Shown: positions 55,595-63,726 of the stretch, piece after piece
Layout: each line of letters begins with the position of its first letter
Position numbering within the stretch: position 1 is the first letter of the stretch
From: Schlesneria sp.
Lineage (GTDB): Bacteria > Planctomycetota > Planctomycetia > Planctomycetales > Planctomycetaceae
Length of the DNA stretch: 64,000 nt
Direction: 5' to 3'
NCBI GenBank assembly: GCA_028291515.1
Contig: JAQGHU010000102.1
Coordinates: forward strand, 1 to 64,000
The notes under the pieces: generated by a model
Database searches by the model: none
What the model was told of the DNA's origin: nothing
Seen by the model: only the letters and a program-made list of their open reading frames with translations
Made by a program: the position numbers and the translations under genes

Positions 55595-56536
55595 TCATTC
55601 CGCGATGAGTTCTCGAAGCTTCTTCAGATAGGGTGGGATGGCGTCCAGTGGCTCTTCTTTCGCTTCGTACTCCAGTACCAGAAAGCCGCGGTAGTTAGCT
55701 TCCTTGAGAATCTTGACGACGCGGGCCAGATCGGCGGGTTCTTTTTTGCCACCCGGACTCATTTCCACCTTGATTTGAGCATTTACGGCGTACGGTGCGA
55801 TCTTCGCCAGGTCTGCGTAGGGATCGGCCGTACTGAAATTGCCCCCGTCAAAATTCACGCCGAACCAAGGCGAAGATTTGACCCCTTCAATGATTTTCAG
55901 CATCTGTGCCGGCGTCGCCGTGATGCCACCGTGATTTTCGAGAGCTAGACTCACTCCTTTCGTCGCGGCGTATTCCAACGACTGGTTGATGCCCGCGATG
56001 CACCGTTCGCGAGCCACCTCTTCCGTTTCGCCTTTGGGAACATAGCCAGCGAAAATACGAATGGCTGGTGCTCCTAAGGCTGCCGAATAGTCGATCCAAT
56101 CGCGGCACATTTTCAGATTGCGTTCACGGGCCTCACCCTCGGGCAAACAGAAGTCATTGCCGATCGCAGTTCCTGAAATATCGAGCCCCAGTCGAAAGGA
56201 GCGTTCCTTTAGACTCATCAGATAGTCGTTAGTGATCTCCTTCGGAAAGTAGTAGGCCGTCAGTTCGCACCCGTCCAGATTTTGTTCTGCACAGAAGTCG
56301 ATGAACTTTTCCAATGAGAACTTGGCGTCACTCAATTGATCGGGCGTCCAGTTCTTGGGAAGGACTCGATTGAACGAGTACGCTGCGAGACTCAGCTTCA
56401 TATGCGACTTGCCATTTCGTTGTGGCGGGGTCGCGGCCTGCATTGGGCGACCGCCAATCAAGGCAGAAGCGGCTGTGACGGCGCCGAATCGAAGAGCATC
56501 TCGCCGAGAAATCAGCAGGTCGGCCAAATTGTGAAC
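55595..56536 (-). CDS. Tat-exported sugar phosphate isomerase/epimerase-like TIM-barrel protein
   Basis: About 313 residues from the ATG at 56536; an in-frame ATG at 56557 adds seven. The N-terminus carries a twin-arginine-like signal (SRRDALRFGAVTAASALIGG). The body is an AP-endonuclease/xylose-isomerase-like barrel (about 55-313) with HGG near NHGGITATPAQ, FDGGN and VEMSPGGKKEP, and ends with YLKKLRELIAE. Planctomycetes have many exported members, usually assigned to sugar or inositol metabolism without direct evidence. The substrate is unknown. Confidence 0.85.
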   Translation of the reverse strand, partial: VHNLADLLISRRDALRFGAVTAASALIGGRPMQAATPPQRNGKSHMKLSLAAYSFNRVLPKNWTPDQLSDAKFSLEKFIDFCAEQNLDGCELTAYYFPKEITNDYLMSLKERSFRLGLDISGTAIGNDFCLPEGEARERNLKMCRDWIDYSAALGAPAIRIFAGYVPKGETEEVARERCIAGINQSLEYAATKGVSLALENHGGITATPAQMLKIIEGVKSSPWFGVNFDGGNFSTADPYADLAKIAPYAVNAQIKVEMSPGGKKEPADLARVVKILKEANYRGFLVLEYEAKEEPLDAIPPYLKKLRELIAE

Positions 56537-56655
56537 CATGACAGGTACCCTTATCATGAGGTGGACGAATAGAATGCTTCGCTTATTCTGCCCAGATCGG
56601 CAATGGCCCGATAGCGATACCGTTCTGAACTGTGATCGGAAATCCGGAGTCCGTG

Positions 56656-57336
56656 ATGCCAGCGACGTTAGAGGTTCGACAACTTAACAAGGAATACACC
56701 ACCGCCGAAGGGCCTCTCTCGATCCTGCGCGATCTTGACCTGACAATGGAACGCGGCGAGGCCATTGCTATTACGGGGCCCTCTGGGAGCGGGAAAAGTA
56801 CCTTCCTGTACATGATTGGGTCGCTGGATACTCCCACATCCGGCAGCATTGCCCTCGACGGCCGCAATCCATTGACCCTGACTTCGGCCCAGCAAGCGGA
56901 ATTCCGAAATCGGCAGATCGGGTTCGTTTTTCAGGATCATCACCTGCTGCCTCAGTGTACCGTCCTGGAAAATGTGCTGATTCCCACGTTGCCTGCCGAA
57001 GGGTCGACGGCAGAGGCAGAATCGCGAGCGAGAAAGTTGCTCGAACGTGTCGGCTTGGCAGGCCGCATCAATCATCGGCCGGCCCAACTCTCGGGGGGGG
57101 AACGTCAGCGAGTCGCCGTTTGTCGAGCCCTGATCAATCAGCCGATCTTACTCCTGGCAGATGAACCTACGGGAAACCTGGATCGAGCGACCGCCGAAAG
57201 CGTTGGCACATTGCTGTTGGAATTGAATCGCGAGTTCAACACGCTGCTGGTTTGTGTCACTCACAGTGCGGAACTCGCCAGTCGCTTTCCGAAACACTGT
57301 GAACTGCGTGACGGCAAGCTGGAACTCTTCAAATAA
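56656..57336 (+). CDS. ABC transporter ATP-binding protein (LolD/MacB type)
   Basis: A 226-residue ATPase of the LolD/MacB/FtsE group. All motifs are present: Walker A GPSGSGKST, Q-loop FVFQDHHLLPQ, signature LSGGERQR, Walker B ILLLADEPTGNLD, and the switch histidine in VTHSAEL. The ATG at 56656 follows CCGGAGTCCGTG. No FtsX-like permease is adjacent; the downstream genes encode exported propellers and a binding protein on the same strand. It may function with a permease elsewhere in the genome. Confidence 0.93.
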   Translation: MPATLEVRQLNKEYTTAEGPLSILRDLDLTMERGEAIAITGPSGSGKSTFLYMIGSLDTPTSGSIALDGRNPLTLTSAQQAEFRNRQIGFVFQDHHLLPQCTVLENVLIPTLPAEGSTAEAESRARKLLERVGLAGRINHRPAQLSGGERQRVAVCRALINQPILLLADEPTGNLDRATAESVGTLLLELNREFNTLLVCVTHSAELASRFPKHCELRDGKLELFK

Positions 57337-57376
57337 AGATCGCCGGATATGCAACAAATTCGCTGATATAAAATCT

Positions 57377-57406
57377 TTGACAAAATGTCTCTGGCTTCAG
57401 TATTGT
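57377..57406 (+). promoter_or_regulatory. Possible sigma70-type promoter of the propeller operon
   Basis: TTGACA (57377-57382), an 18-base spacer and TATTGT (57401-57406; 4 of 6 matches). It lies about 73 bases upstream of the start at 57480 and in the right orientation. It would separate the propeller/PhnD/PQQ genes from the upstream ATPase. Inference only. Confidence 0.5.
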
Positions 57407-57479
57407 TTCGCCTGCAATGTCCGATTGGCCTCTCGTCTGTTTGAATATCGAGATCGAGGCATTTTCAGGAGGTGGCGTG

Positions 57480-58946
57480 ATGGCGATGCATCGTTTGGTT
57501 TTCCAGAATCGAAGTTTCCGCTGGGTATTGACCGCAACCGTCGTCGGCACGCTGATGCTCACGTCGCCAATCCTGGCCGACGAGGATGCGGCTGAAGCAA
57601 AATCGGGCGTCACTTTCACGAAGTTGGTCGGATCGTTGTTTTCTGGCGCTGCTGAGAAGGCAGCGGTCGAAGACTCGGCCACTCCACTGCCGGGATCGTC
57701 CCATGTGCAAGCGGGCGAAATTAAGATTCGGGGAACTCGGACCGGCCATCAACTCCAAACGTTCTGCCTGAATAAAGAGGGCCTGATTTTCGCGGTCGTG
57801 GGTGCTCCTCGTTCTTACGGTGCGAAACTGGACGGCAAGAATAACACGGCAGAAATCCGCGTTTTCTCTGCAAGCGGCGAAGAGCTTCGTCAGTGGACTG
57901 TTGATTTTGCCGTGCAGTCCATCGCGATTTCTCCAAGCGGAAAAGTCTTTGCGGCTGGGAACGGCCAGATCGCGAAGTTTGATTCCGAAGGAAAGCTACT
58001 GAAAACAACTGACGCTCCGCATATTGCTTCCCTCTTGAAGAACTCCGCCAAGCTTAAGGAAGAAGCGGAAGCGGCGATGGAAGAGGAAAAAGAACAATAC
58101 CAGGAACAAGTGAAAGCATTGAAAGAGCAGGTTGATCCCCAGCAAAAGATGCTGGACGAAATGAAGACCGCGCTCGCAGCCAAACCGGAAGCAGAGCAAA
58201 CGGCTGCCGCCAAGCGAAAAATTCGGACGCTGGAATTGGCGATCAAGAATCAAGAAACACAAAGCAAGGCAATGCTTCAGTTCTACAAACAGCGAAGCGA
58301 GAGGAAGATCGACGATGTCATCAGCGAAATGACCGGTCGCTTGAAGATCGTGAATGCCTTGGGAGCCACTGACCAGGATGTCTTTATTGCCTCGGGTGTC
58401 GTGAAGGGATATGGCTACGCCATCTGGCGGACCAGCCACGATTTTGAAGGGGCTGAGCAGATCGTGACAGGATTATCTGGCTGCTGCGGGCAGATGGATA
58501 TCGGCTGTTGCAATGACAAGGTGTTTGTCGCAGAAAACAGTCGCAAACGCGTCCTGCAATACGATCGCGACGGGAAGAAGATCGCGCAGTGGGGCGAGGG
58601 AACTCGGAATGGAGCGGATGGTGCCGGATTCGGTGGCTGCTGCAACCCGATGAACGTCTGTTTCGGAACGGACGGCGAAGTGCTCACGTCCGAGTCAGAA
58701 GGCTACATCAAGAAATTCACGAAAGAAGGAAGCTTCCTCGGTGTGGTGGGCCAGGCCAAAGTCAGCGGCGGATGCAAGAACGTTGCCATTGCACTCTCGC
58801 CGACTGGCGAGAAAGCCTATTTCTTCGATCTGCAAGGTTCGCGAATTGTCATCCTCGACAAGAAGGCGGATGGCGATAAGCCGAGTAAAGCAGACAAGCC
58901 TGCTGATGCCGAATCAGTGAAGGCAAAGCCTGTTTCCTTGCGTTAG
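57480..58946 (+). CDS. Secreted NHL-like beta-propeller protein with cysteine pairs and coiled coil
   Basis: A 488-residue protein from the ATG at 57480, preceded by AGGAGGTGGCGTG. Signal peptide about 1-33. Residues 90-175 and 285-460 carry propeller-like strands (AIRVFSASGEELRQW-type, YDRDGKKIAQWGEG). A charged coiled coil (about 190-280) is inserted between them. Cysteines cluster in GLSGCCGQMDIGCCND (332-346), GFGGCCNPMNVCFG (383-396) and SGGC (429-432), each at an equivalent place in a blade. Inferred: the cysteine pairs may bind metal or form disulfides on one face of the propeller. No enzyme motif was recognised. The next gene starts 46 bases later on the same strand. Confidence 0.75.
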   Translation: MAMHRLVFQNRSFRWVLTATVVGTLMLTSPILADEDAAEAKSGVTFTKLVGSLFSGAAEKAAVEDSATPLPGSSHVQAGEIKIRGTRTGHQLQTFCLNKEGLIFAVVGAPRSYGAKLDGKNNTAEIRVFSASGEELRQWTVDFAVQSIAISPSGKVFAAGNGQIAKFDSEGKLLKTTDAPHIASLLKNSAKLKEEAEAAMEEEKEQYQEQVKALKEQVDPQQKMLDEMKTALAAKPEAEQTAAAKRKIRTLELAIKNQETQSKAMLQFYKQRSERKIDDVISEMTGRLKIVNALGATDQDVFIASGVVKGYGYAIWRTSHDFEGAEQIVTGLSGCCGQMDIGCCNDKVFVAENSRKRVLQYDRDGKKIAQWGEGTRNGADGAGFGGCCNPMNVCFGTDGEVLTSESEGYIKKFTKEGSFLGVVGQAKVSGGCKNVAIALSPTGEKAYFFDLQGSRIVILDKKADGDKPSKADKPADAESVKAKPVSLR

Positions 58947-58992
58947 ATCGCATGTGCTTCTTATTCATGACCGTCCCAAGCGGAGCTATTTC

Positions 58993-59877
58993 ATGACATC
59001 GATCAATCGACGAGTTGCACTCACCGTTTTGGCCAGTTCACCGCTGGTAATTTCTCGATTTCTTCCTGCCGCAGAGCCAGGAACTTCAGCGCCAGATCTG
59101 ACGCTACTGGTCATGGACCCGTTGGCAAAGGAGTTATCGTGTCCGTGCGTGAAAGGCTATGCCCAGCGCGAGTACGATGAACTTGGTAAGCATCTGGCAG
59201 CCAAGTTGAATCGCTCCGTCAAGGTGGTCTATTCAGAGACGATGGTCGGGGCAATCAAAAGCGGAAAGTTGCCGGAAGGGGTCGACCTGATCATCGGCAA
59301 ACGTTCCGTGGTGGAATCGGATGCTCGTCTCAGTCAGGTTGAAATCACCCCTCTGGCGTCGCTCTCTGGTAAGGATGGCATTGCCACGCAATTGGGTCTG
59401 GTCGTCGTTCCGGCTAAGGATCCCGCCAAGTCAATAGCGGACCTCAAGGGCTACCAGATCTACTTCGGGCCCGAGGATTGTGATGAAAAGCACAAAGCGG
59501 CGTTGGATCTACTGAAGCAGAATGGTGTCGCCTTACCGTCGAAGCTGGAGACCTGCGCGGCGTGTAGCGAAGGAGCCACCAAAATCTTGGAACTGGGTCC
59601 AGACGTTCGCGCAGCAACGGTCATCAGCAGCTACGCGGCCCCCCTGCTGGAAGGCTGTGGCACTATTCAGAAAGGGGACTTGCGAGTCGTCGGGAAGACG
59701 GCCCCTGTTCCATTCATTACCGCCTTTGCCACTGATCGGGTCAACAAACAAGACACTGCAGCCATTCAGACGATATTGCTTGACTTGATCGAATCGCCCA
59801 AACTCTGCGGAGCCCTCGAGACTCGCTTGGGGTTCGTTGAGTTGGCGAGCGCAGGCGAGGCGACTAAAAAAAAGTAG
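58993..59877 (+). CDS. PhnD-like phosphate/phosphonate-type substrate-binding protein
   Basis: A 294-residue exported protein. The ATG at 58993 is preceded by GGAG, and the N-terminus has paired arginines (NRRVALTVLASSPL) as in Tat/Sec signals. The body matches the PhnD/SsuA/transferrin-like binding fold (VYSETMVGAIKSGKLPEGVDLIIG, LVVVPAKDPAKSIADLKG). Extra cysteines occur as CPC (50-52) and CAAC (188-191), not typical of PhnD. It ends TKKK and a TAG, and the codons for these lysines form the slippery run noted at 59866-59874. Inferred: the main product may extend into the next frame as a PhnD-PQQ fusion. The ligand is unknown. Confidence 0.85.
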   Translation: MTSINRRVALTVLASSPLVISRFLPAAEPGTSAPDLTLLVMDPLAKELSCPCVKGYAQREYDELGKHLAAKLNRSVKVVYSETMVGAIKSGKLPEGVDLIIGKRSVVESDARLSQVEITPLASLSGKDGIATQLGLVVVPAKDPAKSIADLKGYQIYFGPEDCDEKHKAALDLLKQNGVALPSKLETCAACSEGATKILELGPDVRAATVISSYAAPLLEGCGTIQKGDLRVVGKTAPVPFITAFATDRVNKQDTAAIQTILLDLIESPKLCGALETRLGFVELASAGEATKKK

Positions 59878-59913
59878 TCTCTGAGCCAGCGCCTATCGAT
59901 TGGACTGGCTGGC
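59853..59913 (+). other. Candidate programmed -1 frameshift site linking PhnD-like and PQQ genes
   Basis: An eight-A run (59866-59873) followed by G gives the heptamer A AAA AAG (59868-59874) in the exact codon phase used by dnaX (AAA AAA AAG), immediately before the PhnD-like stop TAG (59875-59877). A -1 slip resumes at GTA (59874) in the frame of the PQQ propeller, which stays open to 61049. Just upstream is a Shine-Dalgarno-like AGGCGAGG (59853-59860), and GCCAGC (59885-59890) can pair with GCTGGC (59908-59913) downstream. A one-base homopolymer mutation or sequencing error would look the same. Confidence 0.6.
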
Positions 59914-59969
59914 GCGGGCCGAAACGGGACGGCCATGTCGCGTGGCTACCAGATCAACTACCAAAAGAA

Positions 59970-61049
59970 ATGGTGCCGGTCTGGAAAAAGCGACTGAGAA
60001 GTACCGGTGTCGGTGGCGTCGCCGCGACGAAGTCCTTCGTCATTGTGTCTGGTCGCGAATCCAGCGATTCGGCCGACGGTTTTCGGTGCTTCAATGCTGC
60101 CGACGGAACCGAGGCCTGGAAGCTGACGTACCCGGCTAAGGGAGACCTCGACTACGGCAACTCGCCGCGAGCAACCCCGCAGATTCACGGCGATTTTGTC
60201 TATCTGCTGGGTGCATTCGGGCACCTGCACTGTGTCAAGTTAGGGACTGGCGACATCGTCTGGAAGCAAGACTTACGTCAGGCGTTCCAAGTCACCCGCA
60301 AGACAGTCTGGGGACATTCGTCGTCTCCTCTGGTTGCGGGTGAGCAGTTGATCGTCAATCCGGGTGGTCCCCAGGCGGGATTCGTGGCCCTTGAACTCGA
60401 CACAGGTAAGGTTCGCTGGAAGACGGATGGAGACGCAGCCGCATTCGCCTCTTTCGTACTCGCGGACATTGGTGGCAGACAGCAGATCATCGGATACGAC
60501 GCCACTTCTTTGGTGGGGCTTGATGTTCCCACCGGGCGAAAGCTTTGGCGACATGTTCCTCGTCGGCCAAATGATTTTAATGTCCCCACCCCGATCCTTT
60601 GGCATGACAAGCTCATCCTCAGCACTGAAAACAATGGCACTCGCTTGTTCGAATTCGATTCAGAGGGCCGTTTGATTGATGAACCGGTGGCCGTGAACGA
60701 AGACCTGGCACCCGATACGCACACGCCGGTTGTCGTCGGTGATCGACTATTTGGTGTGTGGGACGAACTGTACTGCCTGGATCTTAAGGCTAACCTCAAG
60801 ACCGTCTGGACAGGCGAAGCCAAGACGTTTCATCAATACACCAGCCTGATCGCCTCGGAGAATCGCCTGCTGGCAACGGGAATTCACGGTGAACTGCTGC
60901 TGATCGATCCAACCGCCGATCAGTATCGAGAGCTTTCCAGAGTCGATATCGTCGAGGATGATTCTGGGGTTTTCTCGCATCCAGCCATCGTGGGTGATCG
61001 GTTGTACATGCGGACAAGTTCAGACGTGCGATGCTTGGCACTGTGTTAA
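59970..61049 (+). CDS. PQQ-binding-like beta-propeller protein, likely downstream half of a frameshift product
   Basis: The first usable start codon in this frame is the ATG at 59970 (359 residues), but it has no good ribosome site and no signal peptide. The frame is open back to 59868. Its upstream codons spell the conserved opening of the family (IDWTGWRGPKRDGHVAWLP), with no ATG, GTG or TTG in that stretch. The body is a PQQ-type propeller with repeated strands such as DGTEAWKLTYPAKG, TGDIVWKQDL, TGKVRWKTDG and TGRKLWRHVP, ending at LYMRTSSDVRCLALC. Such propellers are normally exported. Translation by a -1 shift from the PhnD-like gene would supply both the opening and a signal peptide (total about 685 residues). 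Confidence 0.72.
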   Translation: MVPVWKKRLRSTGVGGVAATKSFVIVSGRESSDSADGFRCFNAADGTEAWKLTYPAKGDLDYGNSPRATPQIHGDFVYLLGAFGHLHCVKLGTGDIVWKQDLRQAFQVTRKTVWGHSSSPLVAGEQLIVNPGGPQAGFVALELDTGKVRWKTDGDAAAFASFVLADIGGRQQIIGYDATSLVGLDVPTGRKLWRHVPRRPNDFNVPTPILWHDKLILSTENNGTRLFEFDSEGRLIDEPVAVNEDLAPDTHTPVVVGDRLFGVWDELYCLDLKANLKTVWTGEAKTFHQYTSLIASENRLLATGIHGELLLIDPTADQYRELSRVDIVEDDSGVFSHPAIVGDRLYMRTSSDVRCLALC

Positions 61050-61068
61050 ACTTGTCGTGACATTGATG

Positions 61069-62529
61069 TCAGCAAACGTTCGCGAATGGTGTCTGTGCAT
61101 CAAACACGGTCTCCGCGGCGGCCTCACCACTAACGATTGAATCGGGGATGCCGACGCCTCGAAACGCATTCCCTGCCAAGGCGAGTCCCCGGTGAGTCGC
61201 CGTCAGGGATTCGATCCGGTGTACTCGATCCAGGTGACCGACGTGATATTGCGGCATCGCCCGTGGATAACGCACGACAAGTTCGAACTGGGGAGGGCCT
61301 TGAATTCCGAAGATATCTGACAACTCGTCACGCACGATCCGTTTCAAAGATGCATCTTCATAGTCATTCAATTCCGGCTGCATCGCTCCGCCGACAAAGG
61401 TGCGCATCAACACAGAGTCTGCGGGAGCCCGTTTTGGAAACTTGCGGCTCGAAAATGAAGTCGCCAGGATTCGCCGCCGTTCTCGGTGCGGAACGACGAG
61501 GCCGAATGAATTCAGTGGGTGGCGAACATTCGCCAATTTATGCGCGGTGACGACGATCGCGCTAGAGGCATATTCAATCTGATCGAGTTCCGACGAAAGC
61601 GCTGGATCTAGTTCCCCGAGCAGCCTCGCGGCCTGATGTGCTGTCGTCGCGACCACGATCGCGTCAAATAGTTCTTGCGTTCCATCCGCGAGCACAACGC
61701 CGTAGCCAGCCGATGTGTCGAGTTTGCTCAGCGACTGGATGCGAACACCGGGACGGACGGTGCATCCTGCTTCAACTCGTTGCCGTAACGCGGCCAACAG
61801 TTCTTCCATGCCACCGGCGAGTCCCGCGAATAATCCGTAACGAGCACCGCCGGAAGTTGTATCCGACGCAATCGCCCGCTTCGTATTCTTTTCATTCCGC
61901 GATGCACGAATTAGGCTGCCATACTCGCGCTCCATATCGAGAAAACGGGGCATTGTCGCGGCAAGGCTGAGTTTTTCAGGATCAGACGTGTAGATGCCTC
62001 CTATCAATGGCTGGACCAGTCGATCGAGCGTTTCGCGTCCAAACCGGCGTCGCACGAAATCGGCGAGGCTTTCGTCGGCCACGTCGCCTGGAGGAACGAA
62101 ATACTCCATGAGCATTCGCAGCTTGCCCCAAGGAGAAAGGATTGGTGTCGTCAGGATTGGCCAAATGGCGGATGGGCTGAGGAGCTGAAATCCCTCTGGA
62201 ACGGGAACCGGACGGCCATCGAAGAGAACGTGAACTCCCCGGTATCGCGAATCAGTCGCAATAAGGCGGTTTTCGAGCCCCAGTCGCCGGCAGAGGCCGA
62301 TCGCTCCGGGTTTATTCGTCAGAAAGCTATCGGCCCCTGTATCAACCAGGTAGTCGCCGATCTGCTGAGTCCCGATAATCCCACCGAGACGAGGGCCGGC
62401 CTCGAACAACGTGATTTCAACTCGCGATGATTGTTTCGCAGAGAGCTCGATCAGGCGATGAGCGGCAGCTAAACCCGACAGGCCGCCACCGATGATGGCA
62501 ATTCGCCGACCTGTGTCAGGATTCGTCAT
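61069..62529 (-). CDS. hemY: Protoporphyrinogen oxidase (oxygen-dependent, HemY/PPOX family)
   Basis: PPOX oxidises protoporphyrinogen IX to protoporphyrin IX (or coproporphyrinogen III in the coproporphyrin route). The 486-residue protein has the FAD-binding GGGLSGLAAAHRLIE near residue 14 and the following EAGPRLGGIIGT. The substrate-region LADFVRRRFGRETLDRLVQPLIGGIYTSDPEKLS and GGMEELLAAL are present, with the C-terminal LALAGNAFRGVGIPDSI typical of the family. It follows hemE by 65 bases on the same strand, so both are probably in one haem-synthesis operon. It converges with the PQQ gene. Confidence 0.94.
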   Translation of the reverse strand: MTNPDTGRRIAIIGGGLSGLAAAHRLIELSAKQSSRVEITLFEAGPRLGGIIGTQQIGDYLVDTGADSFLTNKPGAIGLCRRLGLENRLIATDSRYRGVHVLFDGRPVPVPEGFQLLSPSAIWPILTTPILSPWGKLRMLMEYFVPPGDVADESLADFVRRRFGRETLDRLVQPLIGGIYTSDPEKLSLAATMPRFLDMEREYGSLIRASRNEKNTKRAIASDTTSGGARYGLFAGLAGGMEELLAALRQRVEAGCTVRPGVRIQSLSKLDTSAGYGVVLADGTQELFDAIVVATTAHQAARLLGELDPALSSELDQIEYASSAIVVTAHKLANVRHPLNSFGLVVPHRERRRILATSFSSRKFPKRAPADSVLMRTFVGGAMQPELNDYEDASLKRIVRDELSDIFGIQGPPQFELVVRYPRAMPQYHVGHLDRVHRIESLTATHRGLALAGNAFRGVGIPDSIVSGEAAAETVFDAQTPFANVC

Positions 62530-62594
62530 CGCGAGCTACCTGGACCTTAAATGCCTGGCGTGAGGAGTTGCTGAATTGTCGCGGTGACCATCTG

Positions 62595-63638
62595 TCACTT
62601 CTGGCCCATTTCGTGGACCATCTCAACTAAAGCTTTCACATTGTCCGGCGGAACCTCGGGGAAGACCCCATGTCCCAGGTTGAAGATATGCCCAGGTCGC
62701 CCTTCGGTGGCGTCAAGCACAGCTTTCGCCCGAGACCGCAGCGTCGGCAAGTCTGCCATCAGTGACACAGGATCAAGGTTTCCCTGAACGGCGACATCGT
62801 GACCGACCGTTCGCCAACCATCGGCCAAGTCCACTCGCCAATCCAAGCCGAACACACTGCCGCCCGCCTCGCGAAGCATCGGCAACAGCGCTGGATTACC
62901 CGTCAAGAAGTTGATCACAGGAGCGTCGGCACGAATTCCTGCGACAACTTGTTTTGTGAAGGGAAGCACATAGCGACGATAGTCGGCTGGTGACAAACAA
63001 CCGGCCCAGCTATCGAAAAGTTGAATCGCCTGACAACCCGCGTCGACCTGGGCATTGATGTAACGGACCAGGCTGCGAACCAGGCGTTCCATCAACGTGC
63101 GCCAGGCTCCTTCATCGCAGTACATCATCCGTTTGGTTGAGAGATAGTTCTTCGAACCGCCACCTTCGATGACATACGAAGCCAGTGTGAATGGTGCTCC
63201 CGCAAACCCCAGCAGTGGGATATCGGCTGGCAAATCACGTCGAATCAGCTTCACGGCATCGAATACGAACTGCAGCGAATCGACCGTTTCCAATTCATGG
63301 AATCGATCGACATCAGCCGCGGTGCGGATCGGATTGTGAATGACGGGCCCTTCACCCTTGGCATATTCCAAGTCGATGCCCATCGGCTCCAGCATCGGGA
63401 GCAGATCGGCAAACAGAATCGCGGCGTCGACACCAAGGACCCGTTGTGCCGTCAGCGTGACTTCCGCGGCCAATTCCGGCCGTTTGCACAACTCGATGAA
63501 CGTGACCTTGCTGCGAACTGCCATGTATTCAGGCAAATACCGTCCCGCTTGGCGCATGATCCAAATGGGAGTGGTATCGGTTGGTTCGCGGCGGGCGGCT
63601 TTAAGCAGTCGACAATTTTGCAGGGCAGGTGTCAGCAT
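62595..63638 (-). CDS. hemE: Uroporphyrinogen decarboxylase (HemE)
   Basis: HemE removes four carboxyl groups from uroporphyrinogen III to give coproporphyrinogen III. The 347-residue protein has the signature [19 protein letters not shown] (near 24-42), [49 protein letters not shown], and ends with [20 protein letters not shown]. It is cotranscribed with the downstream protoporphyrinogen oxidase by position. Confidence 0.96.
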   Translation of the reverse strand: MLTPALQNCRLLKAARREPTDTTPIWIMRQAGRYLPEYMAVRSKVTFIELCKRPELAAEVTLTAQRVLGVDAAILFADLLPMLEPMGIDLEYAKGEGPVIHNPIRTAADVDRFHELETVDSLQFVFDAVKLIRRDLPADIPLLGFAGAPFTLASYVIEGGGSKNYLSTKRMMYCDEGAWRTLMERLVRSLVRYINAQVDAGCQAIQLFDSWAGCLSPADYRRYVLPFTKQVVAGIRADAPVINFLTGNPALLPMLREAGGSVFGLDWRVDLADGWRTVGHDVAVQGNLDPVSLMADLPTLRSRAKAVLDATEGRPGHIFNLGHGVFPEVPPDNVKALVEMVHEMGQK

Positions 63639-63726
63639 GGGGGCTCCGGAGTGAAATCGAATTGTAGCCGTGAGGTTCCCCGGCGAGTAGCGAGCCTGAT
63701 TTGATCAACGTGGCGGTCGCGAAGAT

